Source of the DNA: a virus
DNA length: 51,317 nt
IMG/VR virus record: IMGVR_UViG_3300005617_000268
Span: 1-51,317 of that record
Direction: 5' to 3' (one strand)
The translations under genes and the position numbers were made by a program. The notes below the pieces were generated by a model, which worked only from the letters and a program-made list of their open reading frames with translations, searched no databases and was not told the DNA's origin. This document shows, piece by piece, positions 33,401 to 39,776 of the stretch (positions within the stretch are counted from its first letter, which is position 1; every line of letters begins with the position of its first letter).

Positions 33401-33679
33401 ACGTCGGTCAACGTGGTCTCGGCAGGCGTCTATCTGGAACTGCAACGCGACGGGAGCACGATTCAGTACGCCTACGACTTGCGCACCCATGCTCCCGACA
33501 CGGCCTTGAACCAAGGGAACATCGGTCGCATCACGTTGCCGATCACCGTGGTCGATCTTCCCAGTGCGGCCGCCCACACGTACAAGGTGCGATGGCGGAC
33601 GGTATCCGACGAAGGCACGACGGACCAGACGGCCACGACGACGGGACACTCCCTCGAATGCGTGGAGATGAAACGGTGA
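30476..33679 (+). CDS. Tail hub/central fibre protein with N-terminal W/P repeats and Fn3 domains, 1067 aa
   Basis: Residues about 40-190 hold four copies of a 42-45 residue repeat with RW-x-EP and a Trp-rich follow-up (RRWHEPTPPSFAW, IRWYEPTQPSQAW, KRWFEPAQP, KLWFTPSP). Residues about 205-690 look like a hub domain (VTLELDNTDGALTAWYL, FQGLITWVRLLEHRVQVDVAVLDRALF). Two fibronectin-III-like domains follow (about 700-805 and 805-910), and the last 150 residues form a C1q/TNF-like beta sandwich, a probable receptor-binding tip. The position at the end of the tail operon matches lambda gpJ. Confidence 0.7.
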   Translation: MHYVRKVAVDRPAGDSTPGWLSQALAFRTEFSGAFSQIRSSFATLSSRRWHEPTPPSFAWIFTVVAAASAFTVAWSPAITDPARSAYRPPSSIRWYEPTQPSQAWLTTAIPAPTFQAAWTPAFAEAAQSFVTPPGKRWFEPAQPAGGDAWRTVAVTPGIRTFLAAQPPRQAFRTPPGKLWFTPSPHLPGWLVTGTPAPLSQPDRYATYNLDALPDFYAGRLLNSSDLSIVRELADPLWNATPDQTVTLELDNTDGALTAWYLADPTGRSVALKRYDARSGFLATKFQGLITWVRLLEHRVQVDVAVLDRALFTEQVPAPVVTTATFPNAVDVGKTIPVVLGHEVTMPCPNVSDDKVNSLFDYLVGHGTLAVTALARNNTASDSLYSIQFSECLRSDGLAATSWAEVARTDLYPGYTAIRFILRQQDFNNGLHTIYANVTGPAATRNFARAIGTFLSDTTWGLRQTVNQASIDTAAAVLDALPVPLYCDGAMLAPKAAQDWLSDLLLPRGMWLDRNSSGELTLHVDQPRTTVAMAISADPGDGPRNLVAFRERSGPAPEERVRTLYLKYRLDHVRDEFIGQAARSVNAEGKARTIEHAFLRDAGSADLVVDYLGKRIAVGQETAEGVVITQEGRALGIGDLVYLTKASAGYTGNILEVWKIAESLTSLELTLRGWSYATFAYTPGTLPGDPIAGTESDFSRTDPSAATGLSISSSGTTIDPQGKVSAWVILAHTNPTTNFAFSDVLYRLNGATQYSLAAKSITAGATTARIEGLPPGTSVDYAIRVSNAFARTSGLVTLTAQTTPTDATVPSAITATTVTQSGAKVAEITFTYTPPADWAFVRLYRATSNSFAAATEIAKGKQLTFHDETVSYAATYYYWGKVEDLSGNLSGVSPSSGHSLTIAQIVTADVGTGQITTPTIAANAITNAQYVVDVAGGATRDATQAMVDLANGSVSITTTGGPVLVLFAGHWETLNTSVNVVSAGVYLELQRDGSTIQYAYDLRTHAPDTALNQGNIGRITLPITVVDLPSAAAHTYKVRWRTVSDEGTTDQTATTTGHSLECVEMKR

Positions 33680-33690
33680 GGGCCGCGCGC

Positions 33691-34023
33691 CTACCTCAGC
33701 GCCCGACGCGTCGGGACACAGGCCACGCCCTCCACGAAGTCGATCCCGTGCGCCTCCAGTGCCGCGACGATCTGCTCCATGGCGACGATCTGCCCTTCAC
33801 ACCCGAACGCATCGTCGGAGCGCTGCTCAAGCCTGACGGACTGCGACCACGTGCCAGCGCCAGAGGTGGGCGTTGCCGGATAGAAGCCGTAGACGATGAC
33901 CGTGACGGACGTGATGTATTCCACGTGGGGCCTGGCGAGCCGCGCTTGCTGCGCGTCCTCATCCGCGAACGCGGGCGAGCACAGCGCGAGGGTGAGCACG
34001 AAGGGGAGAATGCTCTTCAGCAT
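33691..34023 (-). CDS. Secreted protein with signal peptide, 110 aa
   Basis: The start MLKSILPFVLTLALCSPAFA is a clear Sec signal peptide with an AFA cleavage site before DE. The mature part is about 90 residues with two Cys (FGCEGQIV and GVACVP) that could form one disulfide. AGGAGG precedes the ATG. Leftward against the late operon and paired with the gene at 34033, it looks like a lysogeny-expressed cargo gene acting in the periplasm or outside. Family unknown. Confidence 0.65.
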   Translation of the reverse strand: MLKSILPFVLTLALCSPAFADEDAQQARLARPHVEYITSVTVIVYGFYPATPTSGAGTWSQSVRLEQRSDDAFGCEGQIVAMEQIVAALEAHGIDFVEGVACVPTRRALR

Positions 34024-34032
34024 GTGAGCCTC

Positions 34033-34191
34033 CTAGTTCTTGCTGGACCGTTTATCAGGGTGCTGTTTCCACATCGCCACCGCAGCTTTACGTGCAATCG
34101 CGCTGCGCTGTGCGGGAGTCAGGCGCTTCGATCGCGCCTCGCCTCCCTTCCTGCCCAATTCCACCGCTGCGGGATTCTTTCGCTTGGCCAT
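34033..34191 (-). CDS. Small basic KGG-type protein, 52 aa
   Basis: Leftward ATG at 34191; the product begins MAKRKNPAAVELGRKGGEARS, followed by LTPAQRSAIARKAAVAMWK. The GRKGGEARSKRLT/AQR-x-x-IARKAA pattern is a common small stress- or plasmid-associated motif (KGG type) in soil bacteria and their phages. It is probably nucleic-acid-binding. It precedes the secreted-protein gene by nine bases, so both form one leftward unit. Confidence 0.65.
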   Translation of the reverse strand: MAKRKNPAAVELGRKGGEARSKRLTPAQRSAIARKAAVAMWKQHPDKRSSKN

Positions 34192-34248
34192 GTCCGGAGC
34201 GTACAGCTAAGCGCTAAGCATCCGCAAGCCTTATTTTACGGAGGCCGC
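34192..34248. promoter_or_regulatory. Divergent intergenic region with tandem 7-mer
   Basis: 57 bases separate the leftward cassette from the rightward gene at 34249. It holds a tandem GCTAAGC-GCTAAGC (34206-34219), and on the minus strand TAAAAT (about 34233-34238), a good -10 for the leftward unit, with no strong -35. CGGAGG near 34239-34244 is the ribosome site of the rightward gene. Confidence 0.4.
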
Positions 34249-34518
34249 ATGATGGACGACAGGCTCAGCCAACTTCTTTTGGCCACCGGCTGGGCGATGC
34301 GCACCGCCACCGGCTGGACCATCTTCGCGGCCGACGGGACGGCGGGCGCCTGGGCCGACGCCACGGCAGACGAGACCGAGGCCCTTGAGGCCGCGCTCGC
34401 CGTCTATCCGACCATCGCCCGCATCCACGCTGCGCACGTCGACCAGGCCGAGGGGCACCGCGCCTCGTGCGCGAGTCTCAGACCGAACCCGTGCGATTGC
34501 AAAGGAGTGACGCCATGA
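34249..34518 (+). CDS. Hypothetical protein, 89 aa
   Basis: CGGAGG lies about five bases before the first of two ATGs. The product (MMDDRLSQLLLATGWAMRTATGWTIFAADG, then ADETEALEAALAVYPTI, ending RPNPCDCKGV) looks like a small alpha/beta domain with a late CDC motif. No family recognised. It begins the rightward unit that leads into the lysis region. Confidence 0.5.
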   Translation: MMDDRLSQLLLATGWAMRTATGWTIFAADGTAGAWADATADETEALEAALAVYPTIARIHAAHVDQAEGHRASCASLRPNPCDCKGVTP

Positions 34519-34563
34519 ATGACGCTAGCCGGGCAACCGAGGGACGCTCAACGGAGCCGAGAT

Positions 34564-34836
34564 ATGGTCCGAGCCAAGTTCAAGCTGACGCAGGTCACCG
34601 AGCGCATCCAATCTCGCGCGCAGTACGACGATCCGGAGAACCCGAAGAAGGTCACGGGCTACAAGGATGGGCCTCTCTGGGACGCAGAATTCAATGTCGT
34701 AATGGGCGGCACGTCCGACGAGAATCAAACGTTCTGGGAATACACGCCGTCCGGAAAACTGTCCCTGGCGACCATCAAGGTCATGCCGTGGACGATCGGG
34801 AAGGAGTATTACCTGGACATCAGCGAAGCTATTTAA
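34564..34836 (+). CDS. Hypothetical protein, 90 aa
   Basis: ATG 34564 has GGAG seven bases upstream, which decides it over the frame opening 45 bases earlier. The sequence MVRAKFKLTQVTERIQSRAQYD, YKDGPLWDAEFNVVMGG and GKLSLATIKVMPWTIGKEYYLDI reads as a compact beta-rich domain of a kind common in phage proteins of unknown function. GC is slightly lower than its neighbours by eye. Confidence 0.6.
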   Translation: MVRAKFKLTQVTERIQSRAQYDDPENPKKVTGYKDGPLWDAEFNVVMGGTSDENQTFWEYTPSGKLSLATIKVMPWTIGKEYYLDISEAI

Positions 34837-34853
34837 GCGCCTTATATATTGCC

Positions 34854-35312
34854 GTGCTCATGCTCGTCTGGGTGGGCACGGCGCCCGCGCAGACGTGGAC
34901 GCTGGAGGGCACCGGCCCGCTCCCGACGCTCAAGGCGATCACGCCTCCGGTGGTCCCGCCTGTGGTTCCCCCGGTCGTGCCTCCGGTGGTCCCGCCGACG
35001 CGCGACCCGACGCCCTTCGCGTTCCCGACCGATTGCGTCACCCGGCCGATCAACTATGACGAGCGCTATCGGTGGGCCTGGGCGCTGCCCGGCAAGGCGG
35101 ACGACGCGCCGGATCGCAACGTCTACGCCTACGAAGACGGGACGGGGCGACCCTCGTCCGCGCATACGTGCCTGGGGATCTTCGCGCCCGGCGTCACCGC
35201 GCCGAACGGCAGCCCGCTCGGCAACCTCCGCGCGTGGGGGCCGATCAGCGCGGGCAAGGAGCAGCCGTGGCAGCTTCGGTGCATTCTAGCCACCGGCCGC
35301 CTGTGCCCGTGA
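34854..35312 (+). CDS. Exported protein with PPVV repeats, about 152 aa
   Basis: From GTG 34854 (or ATG 34860) the product opens with a short hydrophobic stretch ending GTAPAQ, a plausible signal-peptide end, then a run of PPVV repeats (34945-34998) acting as a rigid spacer. A C-terminal domain has DCVTRPINYDERYRWAW and two further cysteines. The frame is also open upstream to ATG 34515 but that would bury the gene at 34564. It may span the periplasm. Start uncertain. Confidence 0.5.
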   Translation: MLMLVWVGTAPAQTWTLEGTGPLPTLKAITPPVVPPVVPPVVPPVVPPTRDPTPFAFPTDCVTRPINYDERYRWAWALPGKADDAPDRNVYAYEDGTGRPSSAHTCLGIFAPGVTAPNGSPLGNLRAWGPISAGKEQPWQLRCILATGRLCP

Positions 35313-35836
35313 TCCGTCTCGCCGCCCTCGTCCTCGCCGCCTGGCTCCTCGTCGGCTGCACCACCGGCACCGATGCCCTCAAGGCCGAGGTCGACAAGGT
35401 CAAGGCGGACCTGGACGCGCTCCACGGACGCAACGCCGAGGCCGTGGCGGATCTGCGCGCCTTCACGGTGGCGGATCTCCAGGCGGCCACGGCGCGGGCC
35501 ACGCGGGCGGGCGATCTCGCGGCGATGACGTGCTACCCGGCGATCACGGCGCTGCTCCTGAAAGCCGGGGCCGCCCAGCAGGGCCAGCCGGTCGGCGTGA
35601 TCGACACGTTCGAGATGCTGCGCCTGATCGTGCGGCCCATCGGCGGCAAGGACGACACGCTGGATGTCGCGTGCGCCGCGCTGCGGACTCAGATAGAGAA
35701 GGACATCATCAAGTTCGACCTGGCCGTGAGTGGGATCGTCGCCTCGGGCGGCATCGCTGGCGGGCCCGCGGCGCTCAAGGCGGCGCCCAAGGTGTTACAC
35801 CTCTTACGCTCGCTCGGGGCGGGCGGCGGGCCGTGA
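35309..35836 (+). CDS. Lipoprotein, 175 aa
   Basis: GTG start overlapping the upstream stop by four bases. The N-terminus MIRLAALVLAAWLLVGC is a lipoprotein signal with LVGC lipobox (Cys17). A coiled-coil stretch follows (DALKAEVDKVKADLDALHGRN), then helices ending in a Gly-rich AVSGIVASGGIAGGPAAL segment. It is probably anchored in the inner or outer membrane facing the periplasm. Its place among spanin-like genes suggests envelope disruption or exclusion; not certain. Confidence 0.65.
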   Translation: MIRLAALVLAAWLLVGCTTGTDALKAEVDKVKADLDALHGRNAEAVADLRAFTVADLQAATARATRAGDLAAMTCYPAITALLLKAGAAQQGQPVGVIDTFEMLRLIVRPIGGKDDTLDVACAALRTQIEKDIIKFDLAVSGIVASGGIAGGPAALKAAPKVLHLLRSLGAGGGP

Positions 35837-36306
35837 CAGCACGCTTCGAGACTCCCCTCCGCGTCCAGGTCATCGACGGGACGTTTGTCTCGTTGGACAC
35901 GCCGCTGGCCTATGCGTCGCCGATCCTCGGCGGGCTACTCACGGTGCCTGTCGGATTTGTCACCGACTTCGATTCCACGCCACGCTGGTTGCCCATCGCC
36001 TACGCGGTCATCAAGGGCACCGGCTCGCCGGCGGCCGTCGTCCACGACTGGCTCTACCAGACGCATCGCGCGGACCTGTATGCCGAACTCGGGCCCGGGT
36101 TCGGCTGGGCGGGCCCGGAGCAGGCGGTGGATCGCGCCACCGCGGACGACGTGCTGGCCGAAGCGCTGGGCGCGCTCGAGGTGGCCGCGTGGAAGATTCG
36201 CGCGATGGTCGACGCGGTGCGCGCCTTTGGCGGCAGCTCGTATGCCTCCGGGCCGACCCGGTTTCGGGTCAATAACCGCGCGCTGCTCGGGGTGGAGGGC
36301 CCGTGA
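35833..36306 (+). CDS. DUF1353 family protein, 157 aa
   Basis: Contains GFVTDFDSTPRWLPIAYAVIKG and AAVVHDWLYQTHRADL, the two signature segments (TDFxSxPRxL and A-x-x-HDWLY) of DUF1353, a phage/prophage family found near tail and lysis genes. The Asp and His residues suggest a metallo-hydrolase-like site, but no activity is established. GTG start with a four-base overlap. Confidence 0.8.
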   Translation: MTARFETPLRVQVIDGTFVSLDTPLAYASPILGGLLTVPVGFVTDFDSTPRWLPIAYAVIKGTGSPAAVVHDWLYQTHRADLYAELGPGFGWAGPEQAVDRATADDVLAEALGALEVAAWKIRAMVDAVRAFGGSSYASGPTRFRVNNRALLGVEGP

Positions 36307-36512
36307 GGCTCGTCCTGATCCTCGTGGCGCTCAGTCTCTCCGGGTGCGCGTGGTTCCGGTGCCCGGTGTGTTCACCCGCCGCATGCCCGAGCGCTCCGGC
36401 CTGCGTCCCCGCGCCAGTGGTCATCCAGCCGCCCGCGCCGGTGATCAAGATCGTGCCGCCCCCGCCCGTCTCCATCCCGCCGCCCCCGCTGGCCCCGAAG
36501 GCCGAGCCATGA
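36303..36512 (+). CDS. Rz1-like outer-membrane spanin lipoprotein, 69 aa
   Basis: Very short, with a lipobox (MRLVLILVALSLSGC, Cys15) followed by a Cys- and Pro-rich tail (CPVCSPAACP, then APVIKIVPPPPVSIPPPP). Small proline-rich lipoproteins are the hallmark of o-spanins such as Rz1. It would reach from the outer membrane to an inner-membrane partner, likely the next gene. Assignment by features, since spanins share little sequence. Confidence 0.6.
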   Translation: MRLVLILVALSLSGCAWFRCPVCSPAACPSAPACVPAPVVIQPPAPVIKIVPPPPVSIPPPPLAPKAEP

Positions 36513-36781
36513 TCCTCGAGCGATGTATCAAGGGCTTCGGCCTGCTCCTCGCCCTGGTAATCGTGGGGCTCTTGATCTCGGCGACGTTCCAGCAGGCGGC
36601 GATCCAGCGCGAGCATCACGCGCAGATGGAGGGGCTGGCCCGCCAGAACCTGGAGCTCGACGTCCTGCGCGCTCGGGTGGATCGGAACCAGACCGAGAAC
36701 GCCCTCATCCGCGCGTATCTCGAAAACCCCTATCGAACCCAGCCGGGTGCGGGGGCGCTGCCCGCCCCCAAGAAGCCGTGA
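36509..36781 (+). CDS. Rz-like inner-membrane spanin candidate, 90 aa
   Basis: One N-terminal transmembrane helix (FGLLLALVIVGLLISATF) then a periplasmic coiled coil (QREHHAQMEGLARQNLELDVLRARVDRN) and a short Pro-rich end. This is the i-spanin plan and it overlaps the lipoprotein gene by four bases. The order (o-spanin before i-spanin) is the reverse of lambda. Could also be a plain membrane-anchored coiled-coil protein. Confidence 0.5.
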   Translation: MILERCIKGFGLLLALVIVGLLISATFQQAAIQREHHAQMEGLARQNLELDVLRARVDRNQTENALIRAYLENPYRTQPGAGALPAPKKP

Positions 36782-37287
36782 GCCCGCTCCCCTCAGAGGC
36801 GCACGACGTGTCCAACGTCTACCTCACGGTCGGCCTCGCCATCTTTACGGCGCTGTTCGGGTTCCTCTCGGCGGCCTTCTGGTGGCAGGTGAGCGAGCGC
36901 CGCCGGCTGGTCGCGCGCGTCTCCGAACTGGAGGTTAAGGTCGGGCTCGTGACGCAGGCCGTTGTGCCGATCAGCACGGCCTTCCAGGCGGTCCTCATCA
37001 AAACCCTCACGCATTTTCATACGCCCGTCGTCGACGCGCTGCTCGCCAAGCTCGGGCCGCCGTATGCGCTGACCGACGAAGAGGCCGAGCAACTGCGGCT
37101 CGCGCTCTTGGACCGCGAGCGGGACATGGGCGACCGGATCACCGACGAAGAGCGCGACGCGGCGCACATTCTCCCGGCGGTCATCAAGCGCGCCAAGGCG
37201 GATGCGGCGCGGGCCATGATGCAGCCGCCGCTCCCAGTCGCGTTCAGGCTTGTCGCCATTCCCATCAGCGCAGAGGAGGGCAAGTGA
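36778..37287 (+). CDS. Membrane-anchored helical protein, 169 aa
   Basis: GTG 36778 overlaps the previous stop by four bases. A hydrophobic helix (YLTVGLAIFTALFGFLSAAFWW) is followed by SERRRLVARVSELEVKVGLV, a coiled coil, and a helical C-terminal half with DEEAEQLRLALLDRERDM. Phage proteins of this layout accompany holins. It could be an antiholin- or spanin-like partner. Confidence 0.55.
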   Translation: MSPLPSEAHDVSNVYLTVGLAIFTALFGFLSAAFWWQVSERRRLVARVSELEVKVGLVTQAVVPISTAFQAVLIKTLTHFHTPVVDALLAKLGPPYALTDEEAEQLRLALLDRERDMGDRITDEERDAAHILPAVIKRAKADAARAMMQPPLPVAFRLVAIPISAEEGK

Positions 37288-37628
37288 TGGCCGAATCGAG
37301 CAGCTTTTCCACCCGCGCGACGCTCGTCGTGAGCTTCGCCACCGACTTCATTCTCACGGCCGGAGGGACTATCTCGGGAGGGATGCTGGGCGCGGAAACG
37401 GTGGCGATGCCTCCGCTGCCGGTCTGGGTGCTCGCGGCCGTGCTCGGGATCATGGCGGGCGCGCGGCGGATTCAGGCGCTCATGTCGGCGCCGCCCGGCC
37501 CCCAGGTCCCCGTGACCGTCACGACGACGACGACGCCGACCCCCGGCCTGCCGTCGGCGCCCACGACCGTCACGAAAACCGAGCGCACGCCGGGGGAGCC
37601 GATCCCACGCGGGACGATCACGCCGTGA
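37287..37628 (+). CDS. Holin-like membrane protein, 113 aa
   Basis: GAGGAGGG stands six bases before ATG 37287. Two hydrophobic helices (LVVSFATDFILTAGGTISGGML and PVWVLAAVLGIMAGARRIQAL) are joined by a short loop, then a Thr/Pro-rich tail. Two-helix proteins of this size in a phage lysis region are usually holins, which open the inner membrane. There is no recognisable endolysin nearby to confirm it. Confidence 0.5.
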   Translation: MAESSSFSTRATLVVSFATDFILTAGGTISGGMLGAETVAMPPLPVWVLAAVLGIMAGARRIQALMSAPPGPQVPVTVTTTTTPTPGLPSAPTTVTKTERTPGEPIPRGTITP

Positions 37629-37720
37629 CCCTGCTCCGCCTCGGGCTGATCCTGCTCGCGTGCGTCGTCGTGGCCCGCCTGACGCTGGAGCGCGGGGCCG
37701 CGGGTCGACCGCCGAAATGA
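37625..37720 (+). CDS. Small single-helix membrane protein, 31 aa
   Basis: GTG start with a four-base overlap. The product MTLLRLGLILLACVVVARLTL is one transmembrane helix with a basic end. It may be a small lysis or signal-anchor peptide; coding status rests on overlap and composition. Confidence 0.4.
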   Translation: MTLLRLGLILLACVVVARLTLERGAAGRPPK

Positions 37721-37737
37721 GAGGGGCAGTCATTGAT

Positions 37738-37811
37738 TGGCGCAGGCGTCGCGAATCGAACGCGCCCCGGCGGCTTACGAAGCCGCTGCTCCGCCTTGGA
37801 GCTACACCTGC
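37738..37811 (-). tRNA. tRNA-Thr(CGU)
   Basis: A 74-base cloverleaf on the minus strand. Acceptor GCAGGTG pairs with CGCCTGC, then discriminator G and an encoded CCA. The D stem is GCTC/GAGC; the anticodon stem GCGGC/GCCGC encloses loop TTCGTAA with anticodon CGU; the T arm has TTCGATT and one mismatch at the stem base (49-65). It would read ACG, a frequent codon in this GC-rich genome. It runs against the surrounding genes. Confidence 0.8.
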
Positions 37812-37842
37812 GCACCGTGGAAAGGTGCTCGCTGGGGATTGC

Positions 37843-37914
37843 CGCGAACGGCGGGACTCGAACCCGCAGCCTCCCGAGAATGACCAGGGCTCTGACCAAT
37901 TGAGCTACGCAAGC
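37843..37914 (-). pseudogene. Degenerate tRNA-like element, possible CAU anticodon
   Basis: Minus-strand T arm (GCGGG-TTCGAGT-CCCGC) and D arm (GCTC-AATTGGTCA-GAGC) are perfect. The anticodon stem CCTGG/TCGGG pairs with two wobbles but has only a six-base loop (TCATTC), and base 26 is missing. The acceptor GCTTGCG/CGTTCGC has two mismatches and no CCA is encoded. Best read as a decayed Met/Ile-type tRNA or a tRNA mimic. Confidence 0.45.
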
Positions 37915-37946
37915 GCTCGGTCCCCAGCGGGCGAGGCCATCCTAGC

Positions 37947-38115
37947 ATGAGGCGCATCACGATGACCGCGTTCGTCACCGTGCGGAGGCCGAAGCCGACG
38001 CCGGGCCGAGGCGCAGGCCGATCGGGACGTCGCGGAGAGCGTCAGGCGAACGCTGCAAATTGATCTCGACGAGCGCGCCAAGAAGATCGAGGCGCTGCTG
38101 AACAAGGAGGTATGA
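37947..38115 (+). pseudogene. Apparently frameshifted small coding remnant
   Basis: ATG 37947 opens MRRITMTAFVTV, then turns into Arg/Gly/Pro-rich sequence and stops at TGA 38047-38049-type position. The adjacent frame, open to TGA 38113-38115, encodes a sensible charged helix (DVAESVRRTLQIDLDERAKKIEALLNKEV) but has no start. Together they look like one short coiled-coil gene broken by indels, real or from assembly. AAGGAGG at its end serves the next gene. Confidence 0.35.
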
Positions 38116-38117
38116 CC

Positions 38118-38270
38118 ATGAGCCCAATCATTCTCGTCCTCATCGTCGTTCTGATCCTCGTCGCCCTCGGTGGCCCCTACGCTGGGTACTACCACTACGG
38201 CTACGGGGGCGGCGCCGGTCTCGTGCTGCTCCTCATCATCCTCTTCCTCGTGTTCGGCGGGCGGCTCTGA
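38118..38270 (+). CDS. DUF3309-like small membrane protein, 50 aa
   Basis: Begins MSPIILVLIVVLILVALGG, then PYAGYYHYGYGGGAGL and a second Leu/Ile-rich helix ending FLVFGGRL. Two hydrophobic helices around an aromatic Tyr/Gly centre match DUF3309, small proteins common in Proteobacteria and their phages. AAGGAGG lies six bases upstream. Function unknown. Confidence 0.65.
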   Translation: MSPIILVLIVVLILVALGGPYAGYYHYGYGGGAGLVLLLIILFLVFGGRL

Positions 38271-38274
38271 CGCG

Positions 38275-38628
38275 ATGTACGAATACCGCGCTCGGGTCCT
38301 CGCCGTCCACGACGGCGATACCTGCACCTGCGACATCGATCTCGGGTTCAGCGTCTGGGTCCGCAAGTGCGTCATCCGCCTCGACGGGCTGGACGCGCCC
38401 GAGCTGCCGACGGTGGAGGGCGTCGCCGCACTCAGGGCGCTTGTGGCGCTGGTCCTGAGCAAGGACGTGATCCTCCGCACGCGAAAAGACAAGGAGGAGA
38501 AATACGGGCGGATGCTCGGGACCATCATCCTCCCGGACTACGGCGTGACGCCGCTCAACGTGAACGAGCACCTCATCGCCCACGGCTTCGCCGTCCCCTA
38601 TAGCGGCGGCAAGCGCACGGCAACGTGA
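38275..38628 (+). CDS. Thermonuclease (SNase-like) family protein, 117 aa
   Basis: RVLAVHDGDTCTCDIDLGF, then VIRLDGLDAPEL and KYGRMLGTIIL give the staphylococcal-nuclease fold with active-site-like Asp (DGDT), Arg35, Asp40/Glu43 and Arg79. It cuts DNA or RNA with calcium in known members. There is no signal peptide, so it would act in the cytoplasm, perhaps on host nucleic acid. Starts four bases after the DUF3309-like gene. Confidence 0.75.
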   Translation: MYEYRARVLAVHDGDTCTCDIDLGFSVWVRKCVIRLDGLDAPELPTVEGVAALRALVALVLSKDVILRTRKDKEEKYGRMLGTIILPDYGVTPLNVNEHLIAHGFAVPYSGGKRTAT

Positions 38629-39719
38629 TGCCGAGCATGATCCTGCCAGAGCGCGGACCCTTCGCGTTCCCAGCACCGTACTCGACCACAGGGATTCGCG
38701 TGACGAACGGGGACGACGGCGAGCTCCTCCCGCGCACGTATGCCTATTGGCCGAACGTGAACGCGGGTCGGCGCACCCTCCGCATCTTTCTGGGCACGGA
38801 TCGTGGGCCGCAGTGGTGGGAGGTGGATACCTCATCCCATGAGGTGATTCCTCGGGGGCCGATCTTCCCGGCGGGCCATCCGCTGGCCGTGTCCACCGCT
38901 GAGGGGTGGCACTGGGACTGGAAGGACCAGGATCTGCTCTACTGCGCGGACGACAAGCACCTCTATCGCTATGACTTCAGCACCGCGGAGCTGGAGACGG
39001 TCGTGGATATTACGCCCCTCGACTGGTCGGGGCGCCACGCCGTGCGTCAGTGGCACACGAGCGGGAAGCGGCATTCCGCCACCGCGTTCGTGAGGGTGGA
39101 TGAGGGGGCGTGGCCCGCGATTGGCACGGTGGTGTTTGAGGAAGGGACGTGCCAGCCCCCGCGGTGGTGGCCCAAGATCGGGGACAACGCGCTCGATGAA
39201 TCTCAGGTGGACCGCTCGGGGAAGTGGCTCCAAATCAAGGAGACGCCGGCGGGGCATCCCGGGGAAGACGACCGGATCATCAATCTCTCGACGGGCGAGG
39301 AGCGCATCATCACGGACCCGGAGGGGGCCCCTGGCCACTCGGATTGCGGCTACGGCTACGTCGTGGGGGCGGACAATCAGCGGGACCTCGCGACGTGGCG
39401 GCTGTGGCCGTTCGACAGTCTCCAGAGCCGTGTCATCCTGACGACGCCGTGGGAGGCGCAGGTGATCCACGTGTCGCACTGTAATGCGCGGCCCGGCGCT
39501 GCGGATCGCCAGTGGGTGCTCGGCAGCGGCACCATCCCGGATCTCATCACCATTCCGCTCGACGGCTCCATGCGCACCCGGGCCATCGCTCCGTCGATGT
39601 GTACCGGTGCGGATTACGATACTTTGCCGCGGGCCTCGCTGGACCCGGAGGGCCAGTATGGGTTCTGGCTCGCCACTCCCGAGGGGCGCCGGGATGCCTT
39701 CTTAGTCCTGATCCCATGA
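38628..39719 (+). CDS. Probable beta-propeller protein, 363 aa
   Basis: Recurrent strand-turn blocks about 45 residues apart (QWWEVDTSSHEVIPRG, HLYRYDFSTAELETVVD, DRIINLSTGEERIITD, DLITIPLDGSMRTRAI) with closing segments such as ASLDPEGQYGFWLATPEG suggest a TolB/WD40-like propeller. His residues in WHTSGKRHS, GHSDCGY and VIHVSHCN could mark a central site, as in oligosaccharide-lyase propellers. No signal peptide. The ATG shares one base with the nuclease stop. Substrate unknown. Confidence 0.5.
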   Translation: MPSMILPERGPFAFPAPYSTTGIRVTNGDDGELLPRTYAYWPNVNAGRRTLRIFLGTDRGPQWWEVDTSSHEVIPRGPIFPAGHPLAVSTAEGWHWDWKDQDLLYCADDKHLYRYDFSTAELETVVDITPLDWSGRHAVRQWHTSGKRHSATAFVRVDEGAWPAIGTVVFEEGTCQPPRWWPKIGDNALDESQVDRSGKWLQIKETPAGHPGEDDRIINLSTGEERIITDPEGAPGHSDCGYGYVVGADNQRDLATWRLWPFDSLQSRVILTTPWEAQVIHVSHCNARPGAADRQWVLGSGTIPDLITIPLDGSMRTRAIAPSMCTGADYDTLPRASLDPEGQYGFWLATPEGRRDAFLVLIP

Positions 39720-39776
39720 ACGCGGTACCCTGCTACCCTCTACCCATGCCATCCACGAGCCTTTCCAGGGGGGCCG

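Noticed and set aside
33702-33715. Palindrome CCCGACGCGTCGGG as a bidirectional terminator between convergent genes
   Set aside because: Five-bp stem at most, no T-run, and it lies inside the coding end of the leftward gene.
34515-34853. Upstream extension of the PPVV-repeat protein to ATG 34515
   Set aside because: It would overlap the gene at 34564 entirely and has Arg/Gly/Ser shadow composition before the hydrophobic stretch.
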